A stretch of 64,000 bases of DNA from Buchnera aphidicola (Protaphis terricola). Lineage in GTDB: Bacteria > Pseudomonadota > Gammaproteobacteria > Enterobacterales > Enterobacteriaceae. The stretch's first letter is position 1. Every line of letters starts with the position of its first letter. The notes beneath the pieces are model-generated. The model had not been told where the DNA came from and ran no database searches. It worked only from the letters and a program-made list of their open reading frames with translations. Location: positions 434,001 to 498,000 of the forward strand of contig NZ_OZ060405.1 of NCBI RefSeq assembly GCF_964059145.1. Direction: 5' to 3'. This document shows positions 23,656 to 33,925 of the stretch, piece by piece. The translations under genes and the position numbers were made by a program.

Positions 23656-24531
23656 ATGAGTGAAACAGATGCAAATAGTTCAGAAAAAATTAATAAAAAA
23701 GGTTTTTTTTCTATTTTATTGAATCATATTTTTCATGATGAACCTAAAAATCGAGAAGAATTACTTACATTAATTCGAGACTCAGAACAAAATGCACTAA
23801 TTGATCAAGATACATGTGATATGTTAGAAGGAGTTATACATATTGCAAAGAAAAAAATTAAAGAAATAATGATTCCTAGAACACAAATGATCATTTTAAA
23901 ATTAAATTATAATTTAAATAAATGTTTAGATATTATTTTAGAATCAGCACATTCTCGTTTTCCAGTAATGAATAGTGATAAGAATTATGTAGAAGGATTC
24001 TTAATTGCTAAAGATTTATTACCATTTATGAAAAATTCAAAAATAGATTTTCATATTAAAAATGTAATAAGACCAGCATTTGTTGTTCCTGAAAGTAAAT
24101 ATGTAGATAGAATGTTAAAGGAATTTCGTTTAAAAAGAACTCATATGGCAATAGTAATAGATGAATTTGGAGCAGTATCTGGATTAGTTACTATAGAAGA
24201 TATTCTTGAATTAATAGTTGGAGAAATTCAAGATGAATATGATGAAGAAGAAAAATCAAATATTCGAAAATTAAAAGAACGTACATTTTCTATTGGCGCT
24301 CTAACAGAAATAAAAAAATTTAATAACATCTTTAAAACAAATTTTAATGATGAAGAAGTAGACACTATTGGAGGGCTGGTAATGAAAGCATTTGGACATC
24401 TACCTAGATGTGGTGACAATATTAATATCAATGGATATCATTTTAAAATATCTTCAACAGATAGCAGAAAAATTATACAAATACATGTTACTACTCCTGA
24501 AAACAAAATTCCAAAAATAAAAGAACAATAA
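23656..24531 (+). CDS. corC: CorC/YbeX family CBS-domain protein (magnesium/cobalt efflux associated)
   Basis: It has 291 residues, E. coli length (292). Two CBS repeats cover about residues 70-190 (MIPRTQMIIL; VIDEFGAVSGLVTIEDILELIVGEI), followed by the C-terminal CorC_HlyC domain (DTIGGLVMKAFGHLPRCGD). There is no membrane segment, so it is cytoplasmic. The miaB-ybeY-corC order is that of the E. coli miaB-ybeZ-ybeY-ybeX-lnt cluster with ybeZ missing; lnt does not follow here. A role in ion efflux is inferred from the family. Confidence 0.93.
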   Translation: MSETDANSSEKINKKGFFSILLNHIFHDEPKNREELLTLIRDSEQNALIDQDTCDMLEGVIHIAKKKIKEIMIPRTQMIILKLNYNLNKCLDIILESAHSRFPVMNSDKNYVEGFLIAKDLLPFMKNSKIDFHIKNVIRPAFVVPESKYVDRMLKEFRLKRTHMAIVIDEFGAVSGLVTIEDILELIVGEIQDEYDEEEKSNIRKLKERTFSIGALTEIKKFNNIFKTNFNDEEVDTIGGLVMKAFGHLPRCGDNININGYHFKISSTDSRKIIQIHVTTPENKIPKIKEQ

Positions 24532-24698
24532 AAAAGTTAGATTATATAATTTTTTATTTAAAATATTATTAAAAAAAATATTATAATCTAAATTAATTTT
24601 AAGTTTTTTATTATAAAAAATAAAAATTAAAAATATTAAATATTTTCAAAAAATCATTGATTTTTTAAAATATCAAAAAATTTATTATAGAGTACAAT

Positions 24699-27278
24699 AT
24701 GGAAAAAGAATATTATCCAAAAAATATTGAAATATATGTACAAAAATATTGGGAAAAAAATAAAATATTTGAAGTTCACGAAGACCCTAACAAAGAAAAA
24801 TATTATTGCCTACCAATGTTACCTTATCCATCTGGAAAGTTACATATGGGTCATGTTAGAAATTATACTATTAGTGATGTTATTTCAAGATATCAGAGAA
24901 TGTTAGGAAAAAATGTTTTACAACCTATTGGCTGGGATGCTTTTGGGTTACCTGCAGAAGAAGCAGCTATAAAAAATAAAACAGCACCTTCATCTTGGAC
25001 ATATAAAAATATTCAATATATGAAAAAACAATTACAATCACTAGGATTTAGTTACGATTGGAATCGAGAAATTACTACATGCAAACCAGAATATTATAAA
25101 TGGGAACAATGGTTTTTTATTCAATTATATAAAAAAAAATTAGTTTATAAAAAAAATAGTTTTGTTAATTGGTGTGAATATGATAAAACTGTCTTAGCTA
25201 ATGAACAAGTAATAAATGGTTGTTGTTGGAGATGTCAGAATATAATAAAAATAAAAAAAATACCACAATGGTTTATAAAAACTAGAAATTATGCTGAATC
25301 TTTATATGATGATTTAGATCAATTAAAAAATTGGCCTAAAAAAGTTAAAAATATGCAAAGAAATTGGATTGGAAAATCAAAAGGATTTCAAATTTCTTTT
25401 AATATTGAAAATAGTATAAATAAAATTAAAATATTTACTACTCGAATAGATACTATAATGGGAGTAACATATATTTCAATATCTCCTTTTCATCAATTTT
25501 CTATTAATCTTTCAAAAAAAAATAACATACTAAATGAATTTATTCAAAAACAAAATCAAAACTCTCTTTCTAAAGAAAAATTAGAAAAAATGAAATTTTG
25601 TGGAATAAATACTAATATATTTGCCATTCATCCAATTACAAATAAAAAAATCCCTATTTGGATAGCAAATTTTGTACTTAATGAATATGGTACTGGTGCA
25701 GTTATGTCAGTTCCTGGTCATAATGAAAATGATTGGAATTTTGCGATTAAAAATAATTTAAAAATTAAATATGTTATTCAACATCAAAGTAAAAAATTAT
25801 TACAAAAAAAATTTATATTGGAAAAAGGTATATTAATCAACTCTAGAGAATTTAATAAACTTAATTATGAAGATGCTGTTCACGAAATAACAAAAAAATT
25901 AATTAAAAAAAATAATTTAAAAATAAAAACTACTTATAAATTACAAGATTGGTGTGTATCTAGACAAAGATATTGGGGCGCACCAATTCCAATGGCTACT
26001 TTAGATAATGGAGAGATTGTTCCAATATCAGAAAAAGAACTGCCTGTTATATTACCTAAAATTGAAAATGATCATAATTTTTTAAAAAACCTTAAAAAAA
26101 AACAATTTTATTGGTCAAAAATAAAAATCAATAATCAACCTGCTACTAGAGAATTAGATACTTTTGATACATTTATGGAATCTTCTTGGTATTATGCTAG
26201 ATATACTTGCCCTAATTTTAAAAAAGGAATTATTGATCCTGTTGCATCAAAATACTGGTTACCTGTAGATCAATATATTGGTGGAATAGAACATGCTATT
26301 ATGCATCTTATGTATTTTAGATTTTATCACAAATTATTACGTGATTTTAAATTTGTACAATTTGATGAACCAGTTAAAAATCTAATATGTCAAGGTATGG
26401 TTTTATCAGAAGCTTTTTATCAAATTAGAAAAAATAATCAACGCTACTGGATAAATCCATCTAATGTATATACTAAAAAAGATATAAAAGGAAAAATTAT
26501 TAAAGCATATGATCAAAAAGGTAAAGAAGTTATATATGCTGGAATGATTAAAATGTCTAAATCTAAAAACAACGGTATTCAACCAGAATTAATGATTAAT
26601 AAATATGGAGCTGATACAATTCGATTGTTTATTATGTTTGCTGCTCCTATAGAATCATCATTAGAATGGAATGAATATGGAATTAAAGGAATTTATAGAT
26701 TTTTAAAAAAATTATGGAAATTATCTTTTGATTATATACAAATAAAACATGTATATAAAAATATACAATTTTCTTCTTTAAATCAAAAACAAAAAACTAT
26801 ATATTGTTTTTTACATGAAACAATTGCTAAAGTATCCGATGATATCAGCCGTAGAAAATCATTTAATACTGCGATTTCTAAAATTATGGAGTTAGTTAAT
26901 AAATTAAAAAAATTTAAATTAAAAGAAGAAAAAGATAAATGCATTATGAGAGATGCATTACTATGTATTATAAAAATGCTTTATCCATTTACACCCCATT
27001 TATGTTTTATATTATGGAAATCTTTAAATAATAATTGCCTTATTGATAATGAAAAATGGCCAGTTTTTGAAAAAAAATTTTTATTAAAAACTAATAATAT
27101 ATTAGTTGTTCAAATTAATGGAAAAAAACAATTTACTATAAAAATTTTAGATAATTTAAAAAAAGAAGAAATTTTTTCATATGTGAAAAAAAAATTATTA
27201 ATTCAAAAAAAAATAAAAAATAATAATATAAATAAAATAATTTATATTCCTAATAAAATAATTAACTTTGTAATATAA
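24699..27278 (+). CDS. leuS: Leucyl-tRNA synthetase (class I)
   Basis: Charges tRNA-Leu. It has 859 residues (E. coli 860). The HIGH-type motif is in PYPSGKLHMGHVRNYT, the signature KMSKSKNNG is present, and an editing insertion (TTRIDTIMGVTYI, YGTGAVMSVPGHNENDW) contains the expected threonine-rich and aspartate residues. The C-terminal anticodon-binding helices and tail domain follow. It is separated from corC by 167 nt of AT-rich sequence; holA follows 39 nt later as in E. coli (without lptE). Confidence 0.97.
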   Translation: MEKEYYPKNIEIYVQKYWEKNKIFEVHEDPNKEKYYCLPMLPYPSGKLHMGHVRNYTISDVISRYQRMLGKNVLQPIGWDAFGLPAEEAAIKNKTAPSSWTYKNIQYMKKQLQSLGFSYDWNREITTCKPEYYKWEQWFFIQLYKKKLVYKKNSFVNWCEYDKTVLANEQVINGCCWRCQNIIKIKKIPQWFIKTRNYAESLYDDLDQLKNWPKKVKNMQRNWIGKSKGFQISFNIENSINKIKIFTTRIDTIMGVTYISISPFHQFSINLSKKNNILNEFIQKQNQNSLSKEKLEKMKFCGINTNIFAIHPITNKKIPIWIANFVLNEYGTGAVMSVPGHNENDWNFAIKNNLKIKYVIQHQSKKLLQKKFILEKGILINSREFNKLNYEDAVHEITKKLIKKNNLKIKTTYKLQDWCVSRQRYWGAPIPMATLDNGEIVPISEKELPVILPKIENDHNFLKNLKKKQFYWSKIKINNQPATRELDTFDTFMESSWYYARYTCPNFKKGIIDPVASKYWLPVDQYIGGIEHAIMHLMYFRFYHKLLRDFKFVQFDEPVKNLICQGMVLSEAFYQIRKNNQRYWINPSNVYTKKDIKGKIIKAYDQKGKEVIYAGMIKMSKSKNNGIQPELMINKYGADTIRLFIMFAAPIESSLEWNEYGIKGIYRFLKKLWKLSFDYIQIKHVYKNIQFSSLNQKQKTIYCFLHETIAKVSDDISRRKSFNTAISKIMELVNKLKKFKLKEEKDKCIMRDALLCIIKMLYPFTPHLCFILWKSLNNNCLIDNEKWPVFEKKFLLKTNNILVVQINGKKQFTIKILDNLKKEEIFSYVKKKLLIQKKIKNNNINKIIYIPNKIINFVI

Positions 27279-27317
27279 AAAATATCAATATACTAAATTA
27301 GGATATCCTTATTAAAA

Positions 27318-28325
27318 ATGAAATTTATACATACATATGAACTAAAAAAAATAATAAATAAATTAAGTTTATTTTATATTTTTTTAGGTCAGGATTTAAT
27401 TTTAATAAATAAAAATATACAAATAATATTAAATTTTGCTAAAAAAAAAGATTTTATAGAAAAAAATATTATTGATATAGAAAAACATGAAGATTGGGAA
27501 AAAATTATTTATTTTTACAAACTAAATAATTTATTTTTTAAAAAAAGAATTTTAATTGTAAATTTTATTTTAAAAAATTTAAATACTGTATTAATAAAAA
27601 ACATAAATAAATTATTTTATTTTCAAAATTTAAATATATTAGTAATACTAAAATTTAATCAGTTGTCCATGAGCTTCAAAAAATTTATATTAATTAAAGA
27701 AAAAATATCAAAAATTAACATTATTTGGTGTTTTACACCAAATGGTTTAAATTTTAAAAAATGGATAAATTATGAAATAGAATCAAGAAAAATAAAAATT
27801 ACTAAAAACGCTTTATTATTATTATATAAATATTACGAAGGTAATACTATATTTGCATATCATATATTAAATATGATATCGCTTGTATGGAAAAATAAAA
27901 TAACTACCTCTAAAAAAATAAAAAATATTATTAATAACTTTTCAAATTTAAATGCATCAGATTGGATCAATGCAATTTTTCAAAATAAAAAAAAAGAAGC
28001 TTGTTATATATTAGATACTTTATATCAACAAAAATATAATCCTCTTATTTTAATACGTTCATTACAAAAAGATTTATTAATATTACTACATATAAAACGT
28101 GAAAAAAAAATAAATATAAATATGTTTTTAAAGAAAAATAATATCTTTTTAAATAGATTTCATTTCTTTTTTATTGCTATTAAATCAATTAATTTTTCTA
28201 ACTTTTTAAAAGTAATTAGAATTTTATTACAAATAGATATTAAAATAAAATCAGAGTATAATAATAATCCTTGGTTAGAATTAAAAACATTAACATTACT
28301 ATTATGCACTTCAATAAAAAAATGA
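27318..28325 (+). CDS. holA: DNA polymerase III delta subunit
   Basis: The clamp-loader subunit that opens the beta clamp. Its 335 residues are close to the E. coli 343. Identity is low, typical for this subunit in reduced genomes, but FLGQDLILI near residue 22, the helical collar region (ASDWINAIFQNKKKEACYILD, NPLILIRSLQKDLLILL) and the position between leuS and nadD fit well. The stop overlaps the nadD start (ATGA), indicating coupling. Confidence 0.9.
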   Translation: MKFIHTYELKKIINKLSLFYIFLGQDLILINKNIQIILNFAKKKDFIEKNIIDIEKHEDWEKIIYFYKLNNLFFKKRILIVNFILKNLNTVLIKNINKLFYFQNLNILVILKFNQLSMSFKKFILIKEKISKINIIWCFTPNGLNFKKWINYEIESRKIKITKNALLLLYKYYEGNTIFAYHILNMISLVWKNKITTSKKIKNIINNFSNLNASDWINAIFQNKKKEACYILDTLYQQKYNPLILIRSLQKDLLILLHIKREKKININMFLKKNNIFLNRFHFFFIAIKSINFSNFLKVIRILLQIDIKIKSEYNNNPWLELKTLTLLLCTSIKK

Positions 28326-28949
28326 AAAAAATATATGTTATATTTGGAGGTAATTTTGATCCCATTCATTATGGACATATTCTTTCTGCAAAAGAATTAG
28401 CAAAAGAATTTTTAATAGATAAAATAATATTATTACCTAATCATAATCCTCCTCATCGATCTAAAACTCAAACATCTCTTGAAGATAAATTAAAAATGAT
28501 TAAATATGTAACTAAAAAAGATACATTATTTGAAATAAGTTTATTAGAAACAAAAAAAAAAATTTTATACAATTGATACACTAAAAAAAATAAGATTAAA
28601 AATTGGATTTTTAGAATCTTTATCTTTCATTATAGGAGAAGATAACTTATATAGTTTGAATCTTTGGAAAAACTGGAAAAAAATATTGTCATATACACAT
28701 TTATTAATTCTTCCTAGAAAAACTAAGAAAAATTATAAATTAGAAAAATGGATTATTTCTAATACTTCAAAAAATAAAAGTTATTTATATAATAAACCAT
28801 GTGGATATATTTTTTTTTCATCTATATCCATTAAAAATATTTCTTCAACACAAATAAGAAAAAATTTTTCTAATGGAAAAACATCATCTGGATTAATTCC
28901 TAAAGAAATAGAAAAATACATTATTTCAAAAAATTTATATTCAAATTAA
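28322..28949 (+). pseudogene. nadD: Nicotinate-nucleotide adenylyltransferase, frameshifted in poly(A)
   Basis: Adenylylates nicotinate mononucleotide in NAD synthesis. ATG 28322 overlaps the holA stop and starts MKKIYVIFGGNFDPIHYGHIL with the GGxFDPxHxGH nucleotidyltransferase motif. The frame breaks in eleven A (28552-28562); reading on one frame over restores FYTIDTLKKIRLK, FIIGEDNL, ILPRK and the ISSTQIRKNFSNG motif to the stop at 28949. The combined product is about 209 residues, E. coli-like. Both halves are conserved, so recent damage, slippage-dependent expression or a homopolymer error are the options. NAD synthesis should be essential. Confidence 0.85.
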
Positions 28950-28981
28950 TAATAATTTATTATACATAAAATATAAAAAAA

Positions 28982-29224
28982 ATGAAAAAAAGCGATATCA
29001 TATTAAATTTAGTTGGTTTAAAATGTCCAGAACCAATTATGATTCTTAGAAAAAAAATAAGAGAAATTAAAACAAATAAAACTATATTAATTTTAGCAGA
29101 TGATCCATCTACTAAAAGAGATATTCCATATTTTTGCACCTTTATGGAACACGAATTAATAGAATATTTTACTGATATAAAACCTTATCGTTATTTATTA
29201 AAGAAAGGAAATTTTACTAAATAA
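28982..29224 (+). CDS. tusA: Sulfur carrier protein TusA
   Basis: Passes persulfide sulfur from IscS toward tRNA thiolation. It has 80 residues (E. coli 81). The signature [18 protein letters not shown] with the acceptor cysteine is intact, and [20 protein letters not shown] follows. TusE, at the other end of the same relay, is also encoded here (50972-51319). It is last in the plus-strand run and followed by a hairpin. Confidence 0.95.
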   Translation: MKKSDIILNLVGLKCPEPIMILRKKIREIKTNKTILILADDPSTKRDIPYFCTFMEHELIEYFTDIKPYRYLLKKGNFTK

Positions 29225-29290
29225 AATATTTTAAAAAATATCTTTTAAAAATATTTATTTTAATATAATCTTTTATTTTTAAATACTCTT

Positions 29291-29315
29291 AATATACACA
29301 CAAAGTGTGTATATT
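29291..29315. terminator. 11-bp hairpin between convergent tusA and asd
   Basis: Arms 29291-29301 and 29305-29315 pair perfectly around an AAA loop; the stem includes a CACAC/GTGTG core that stands out in AT-rich DNA. ATTTT follows on the plus strand. Its position between convergent stops suggests a bidirectional terminator. Confidence 0.75.
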
Positions 29316-29356
29316 ATTTTAAGATGCTTTAATATATTATTCTAATATTAAAAAAA

Positions 29357-30472
29357 TTAAATATTAATTAATAAATTTAACATTCTTCTTAAAGGTTCTG
29401 CAGCACCCCATAATAATTGATCTCCTACAGTAAAAGCTGAAAAATATTTTTCTCCTATATTCATTTTTCTTAATCTACCAATAGGTATATTTAATGTACC
29501 TGTTACGGAAGATGGTGTTAACTTAGATATTGTTTCTTCAATACTATTAGGAACAAAACTAACCCAATTGTTATGACTAACAATAATTTCTTCTATATTT
29601 TTTAATGATAAATTTTTATTTAATTTTATTGTAAATGATTGACTATGACATCTAATTGAACTAATACGTACACATATTCCATCTATTATAACTTTATTTT
29701 TAAAACCTAAGATTTTATTTGTTTCAAATTGCCCTTTCCATTCTTCTCGACTTTGTCCATTATTCATATCAATATCTATCCATGGTATTAAATTTCCTGC
29801 CAATGGTATAGGAAAATATTTTAATGGAAATTGATTATTTTCAATTTCTTTAGTTACTTTTTTTTCAATATCTAAAATAGAATATGATTTGTTTAATAAA
29901 TCTTTAGATACAACGTTATATAAAGCACCCATTTGTTTTAATAATTCTATAATATATTTAGCACCTGCACCAGATGCTGCTTGATAAGTAGATACAGATA
30001 TCCATTCTATTAAATTTTTTGAAAATAACCCGCCTAAAGCCATTAACATTAAACTAACAGTACAATTGCTACCTACAAAAGTTTTAATACCATTATCTAA
30101 GCCTTCTTGAATAATTTTTAAATTAATAGGATCTAATACAATAATTGAATCATCTGACATTCTTAAAGTAGAAGATGCATCTATCCAATATCCTCTCCAA
30201 TTTTCCTTTCGTAATTTTGAGTAAACAGCATTAGTATAAAACCCACCTTGACATGTTAAAATAATATCCATTTCTTTTAATAAATTAATATTATAAGCAT
30301 CTTTAAGATTTTTAAATAATATATTATTTATAATTGGACCATCTTGACCAGGTTGAGAAGTTGAAAAAAAATGGGGGTGAATTTTAATAAAATCATTTTC
30401 TTGTATCATCCGTTCTAATAAAACTGATCCTACCATACCACGCCATCCAATAAAACCAACAGATTTCATCAT
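29357..30472 (-). CDS. asd: Aspartate-semialdehyde dehydrogenase
   Basis: Reduces aspartyl phosphate to the semialdehyde, a branch point to lysine (via DAP), threonine and methionine. It has 371 residues from ATG 30472; ATG 30469 matches E. coli (MKNVGFIGWRGMVGSVL) and may be the real start. The NADP-binding GWRGMVGS, the catalytic cysteine in GSNCTVSLML, and SGAGAKYI are intact. It is a single gene, convergent with tusA and divergent from yhgN. Confidence 0.96.
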   Translation of the reverse strand: MMKSVGFIGWRGMVGSVLLERMIQENDFIKIHPHFFSTSQPGQDGPIINNILFKNLKDAYNINLLKEMDIILTCQGGFYTNAVYSKLRKENWRGYWIDASSTLRMSDDSIIVLDPINLKIIQEGLDNGIKTFVGSNCTVSLMLMALGGLFSKNLIEWISVSTYQAASGAGAKYIIELLKQMGALYNVVSKDLLNKSYSILDIEKKVTKEIENNQFPLKYFPIPLAGNLIPWIDIDMNNGQSREEWKGQFETNKILGFKNKVIIDGICVRISSIRCHSQSFTIKLNKNLSLKNIEEIIVSHNNWVSFVPNSIEETISKLTPSSVTGTLNIPIGRLRKMNIGEKYFSAFTVGDQLLWGAAEPLRRMLNLLINI

Positions 30473-30777
30473 AAATAAATGTACGGAGTTTTTAATAAAT
30501 AAAAAATCTTTTTCAAATTAATATAAAAAAATTTTTAATAAAAACTTACCGATCTCCTAAAATAAGTATAATTATTATATAATTTAAAATAATCATAAAA
30601 ATATATTAAATTTTTCTAATATACTAGAAATTTTTAAATTTATCTTAATAACAATATCTTTTATATTAAATACATAATATAAAAATATTAATAATATCAT
30701 ATAAAAAATTGCTATTATTTCAAAAACACTTTATATAGTTAAAATTTTATATTTTTACGAGGATATAATAAATTAAA
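30473..30777. other. Intergenic region between divergent asd and yhgN
   Basis: About 305 nt of nearly pure A and T with no credible frame or RNA gene. It should contain promoters for both flanking genes. An ACGAGGAT ribosome-site-like sequence lies upstream of yhgN near 30758-30765. I see no strong -35/-10 pair. Confidence 0.5.
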
Positions 30778-31365
30778 ATGACTAAAATAATTTCCACAAC
30801 TATATTATTAATTTTAATCATGGATCCTTTAGGAAATCTTCCTGTTTTTATGACTATATTAAAAAATTTAAACACTAAAAGAAGAAAGATAATAGTTATA
30901 CGAGAAATGATTATCGCTTTAATTGTTATGCTTATATTTTTATTTATTGGAGAAAAAATACTAAATATTTTTAATTTAAAAACTGAAACAGTTTCAATAT
31001 CCGGTGGAATTATTTTGTTTTTAATTGCAATAAAAATGATTTTTCCATCAGAAAAAAATAATGAAGCCACCCCAAAAGAAGAACCTTTTTTAGTTCCGTT
31101 AGCTATACCATTAGTTGCAGGTCCATCTTTACTAGCTACACTTATGTTATTGTCACATCAATATTTACATTATATGTCATATTTAGTAGCATCATTACTA
31201 ATTGCATGGTTTTTTACAACAATAATATTATTACTATCTAGTTTTTTTTTAAAACTATTTGGTTCTAAAGGTGTAAATGCTTTAGAAAGATTAATGGGTT
31301 TAATATTAATTATACTTTCTACTCAAATGTTTCTTGATGGAATAAAAATATGGTTTCAAAATTAA
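30778..31365 (+). CDS. yhgN: MarC-family inner membrane protein YhgN
   Basis: It has 195 residues (E. coli YhgN 197) with about six hydrophobic segments typical of the MarC family: LLILIMDPLGNLPVFM at the start, GGIILFLIAIKMIF and PLVAGPSLLATLMLL in the middle, GLILIILSTQMFLDGI at the end. The biochemical role of the family is unknown. Retention in a reduced genome suggests a membrane transport or envelope role, which is inference. Confidence 0.92.
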   Translation: MTKIISTTILLILIMDPLGNLPVFMTILKNLNTKRRKIIVIREMIIALIVMLIFLFIGEKILNIFNLKTETVSISGGIILFLIAIKMIFPSEKNNEATPKEEPFLVPLAIPLVAGPSLLATLMLLSHQYLHYMSYLVASLLIAWFFTTIILLLSSFFLKLFGSKGVNALERLMGLILIILSTQMFLDGIKIWFQN

Positions 31366-31495
31366 ATATTTTTTTTAAAAAAATTAATTTTTTAACTAAA
31401 TACAAACATCATATATTTTTATATTATTTATCATATAAAATAAATTATAATGATATTAATATTAGTTAAAAAATTTATATTAAAGAGATTTTAAT

Positions 31496-32668
31496 ATGAA
31501 AATAAGAAATTTAAATGAATTAAATATAACAGGAAAAAAAGTTTTAATAAGATGCGATCTAAATGTACCAATAAAAGACGGTATTATTCAATCTGATGCA
31601 AGAATACTAGCTTCTTTACCTACAATTAAATATGCACTTCAAAAAAAAGCAAAAGTTATTATCATGTCACATTTAGGACGTCCAAAAGAAGGAATATATG
31701 AAAAAAAATATTCATTGTTACCTATATTTGAATATTTTAAAAAAATATTTCATTATACCAAAATATATTTTTGTCATGATTATTCAAATATTAATGAAAT
31801 TAATTCAGGAGAAATATTAATTCTTGAAAATGTTCGTTTTAATTTAGGAGAATTAAAAAACAATAAAAAATTATCTAAAAAATATTCTGAATTATGTGAT
31901 ATTTTTGTTATGGACGCTTTTGGAAGTTCTCATAGAAAACAAGCATCTACATATGGAGTTGGAAAATTTTCAAATATTGCATGTGCTGGATTTCTTTTGA
32001 TATCTGAAATTACTAATTTAAAAAAAATATTAAAAAATCCAAAACGACCTATGGTTGCTATAGTTGGTGGAGCAAAGGTATCAACTAAATTTAATATATT
32101 AAATAAGCTTGTTAATATTGCAGATTTTGTAATAGTCGGAGGTGGTATTGCAAATACTTTTTTAGCTATTGATTATAATATTGGAAAATCATTATATGAA
32201 CCAGAATATATATCAGAAGCAAAAAAACTACTTAAAAAAAATAATAATTTATTAATACCAATTGATTCTCGTGTAGGAAGAAATTTTTCTTGCAGTGAAA
32301 AAGACATAGTTAAAATACCATCAGATATTAATAAGAATGAAGAAATTATGGATTTTGGTGATAAAACTATTAAAAAATTTGTCAATGTTATTAAAAAATC
32401 TAATACAATTATTTGGAATGGTCCTGTCGGAGTATTTGAATTTCCTAATTTTAGAAAAGGAACAGAATCAATTGCTAAAGCAATAGCAAATAATCCTGGA
32501 TTTTCAATAGCTGGAGGTGGTGATACATTATCTGTTATTGACATGTTTTGTATTAAAAACAAAATTTCTTATATTTCAACAGGAGGCGGTGCATTTTTAG
32601 AGTTTATAGAAGGTAAAAAATTACCAGCAATACAAATGTTAGAAGAAAATCTAAAAATAAACATATAA
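31496..32668 (+). CDS. pgk: Phosphoglycerate kinase
   Basis: Glycolytic ATP-generating step. It has 390 residues (E. coli 387). The substrate-binding RCDLNVPIKDG, SHLGRPKEG and GGAKVSTKF motifs are present, as are the nucleotide-binding NGPVGVFE and the C-terminal SIAGGGDTLSV / STGGGAFLEFIEGKKLPAI. Upstream epd of E. coli is missing; fbaA follows, the usual pgk-fbaA pair. The ribosome site is AAAGAGA before the ATG. Confidence 0.97.
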   Translation: MKIRNLNELNITGKKVLIRCDLNVPIKDGIIQSDARILASLPTIKYALQKKAKVIIMSHLGRPKEGIYEKKYSLLPIFEYFKKIFHYTKIYFCHDYSNINEINSGEILILENVRFNLGELKNNKKLSKKYSELCDIFVMDAFGSSHRKQASTYGVGKFSNIACAGFLLISEITNLKKILKNPKRPMVAIVGGAKVSTKFNILNKLVNIADFVIVGGGIANTFLAIDYNIGKSLYEPEYISEAKKLLKKNNNLLIPIDSRVGRNFSCSEKDIVKIPSDINKNEEIMDFGDKTIKKFVNVIKKSNTIIWNGPVGVFEFPNFRKGTESIAKAIANNPGFSIAGGGDTLSVIDMFCIKNKISYISTGGGAFLEFIEGKKLPAIQMLEENLKINI

Positions 32669-32716
32669 TAATATACTTAAAAAAAATTAAATAAATTGTA
32701 TATAATAGGAAAGAAT

Positions 32717-33802
32717 TTGAATAATTTTAAATCTATACAACCTGGTGTCGTTACAGGTGATGAATGTCAAAAAATATTTAAACTAGCTAAAGAAAATAAA
32801 TTTGCAATACCAGCGGTAAATTGTATAAATACTGATTCAATTAATGCTGTATTAAAAACTGCATCTCGAGTAAATTCACCTGTTATTATACAATTTTCAT
32901 ATGGTGGAGCTTCTTTTATTGCTGGATATAATCAAACAACATTTAAAAAAAATATAGAACAAGCAATAAATGGAGCAATATCAGGTGCAAATCATATCCA
33001 TTTAATAGCAAAAAACTATAACATTCCAGTTATATTACATACAGATCACTGTCATAAAGAAATATTACCATGGATTGATGGACTAATTAAAGAAGGTGAA
33101 AAGTATTATAAAATATATAAAAAACCTCTTTTTACATCCCATATGATTGATTTATCTAAAGAATCAATTGAAGAAAATATTTCAATTTGTAGCTCATATT
33201 TAAAAAAAATAAAAAAAATTAATATGATATTGGAAATTGAACTTGGATGTACAGGTGGAGAAGAAGATGGTGTTGATAATAGTAAAATAAATAAAAAATT
33301 ACTATATACAAAACCTAAAGATGTAAATTTTGCTTACGAAAAATTAATTAAAATTAGTAAAAATTTTACTATAGCTGCAGCATTTGGAAATGTACATGGT
33401 GTATATAAATCTGGTAATATTAAATTGAAACCAAGTATTTTAAAAGAATCACAAGAATATATTAGTAAAAAACATAAACTAAATAAATTTCCATTAAATC
33501 TAGTATTTCATGGTGGATCTGGATCTTCTTTAAAAGAAATCCAAAAATCTATTAATTATGGTGTAGTTAAAATGAACATTGATACTGATATACAATGGGC
33601 TGCATGGAAAGGTATATTAGATTTCTATAAAAAAAATAAAGATTTTTTACAATGTCAATTAGGAAATAAAACTGGAAAAAATAAACCAAATAAAAAATAT
33701 TATGATCCAAGGTCATGGATAAAAAAATCTCAAGAATCAATGTCTATAAGATTAGAAAAAACATTTCAAGAATTAAATGCATTTAATATTTTGAAAAAAT
33801 AA
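32717..33802 (+). CDS. fbaA: Fructose-bisphosphate aldolase, class II
   Basis: Zn-dependent cleavage of fructose 1,6-bisphosphate. No ATG is available at the N-terminus. TTG 32717 lies 6 nt after AGGA (32707-32710) and gives 361 residues with an N-terminus like E. coli (NNFKSIQPGVVTGDECQ); an earlier TTG at 32696 has no ribosome site. The zinc ligands lie in LHTDHCHKEILPW, ELGCTGGEEDG, NVHGVYK and FHGGSGSS. It follows pgk and ends at a GC-containing hairpin. Confidence 0.95.
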   Translation: MNNFKSIQPGVVTGDECQKIFKLAKENKFAIPAVNCINTDSINAVLKTASRVNSPVIIQFSYGGASFIAGYNQTTFKKNIEQAINGAISGANHIHLIAKNYNIPVILHTDHCHKEILPWIDGLIKEGEKYYKIYKKPLFTSHMIDLSKESIEENISICSSYLKKIKKINMILEIELGCTGGEEDGVDNSKINKKLLYTKPKDVNFAYEKLIKISKNFTIAAAFGNVHGVYKSGNIKLKPSILKESQEYISKKHKLNKFPLNLVFHGGSGSSLKEIQKSINYGVVKMNIDTDIQWAAWKGILDFYKKNKDFLQCQLGNKTGKNKPNKKYYDPRSWIKKSQESMSIRLEKTFQELNAFNILKK

Positions 33803-33821
33803 TAAATATTATATAAATTTA

Positions 33822-33848
33822 CGGGGGATAAATCAAAAATATTCTCCG
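33822..33848 (+). terminator. Rho-independent-like hairpin after fbaA
   Basis: CGGGGGATA (33822-33830) pairs with TATTCTCCG (33840-33848), nine pairs including two G-U, around a 9-nt loop, followed by an AT-rich tail. A run of five G is exceptional in this DNA, so the element looks selected. It would end the pgk-fbaA transcript. Confidence 0.75.
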
Positions 33849-33925
33849 ATAATTTTATATAAAAAGATATTTTTGAAATTACATATTGATTTTTTAAAAT
33901 TATATTATATAAAAAAGAGAGTAAG

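Noticed and set aside
30747-31070. Minus-strand hydrophobic frame of 107 codons
   Set aside because: Antisense of yhgN membrane helices; hydrophobicity on the reverse strand follows from codon composition.
32173-32562. Minus-strand frame of 129 codons inside pgk
   Set aside because: It lies fully inside a conserved gene and shows no family features of its own.
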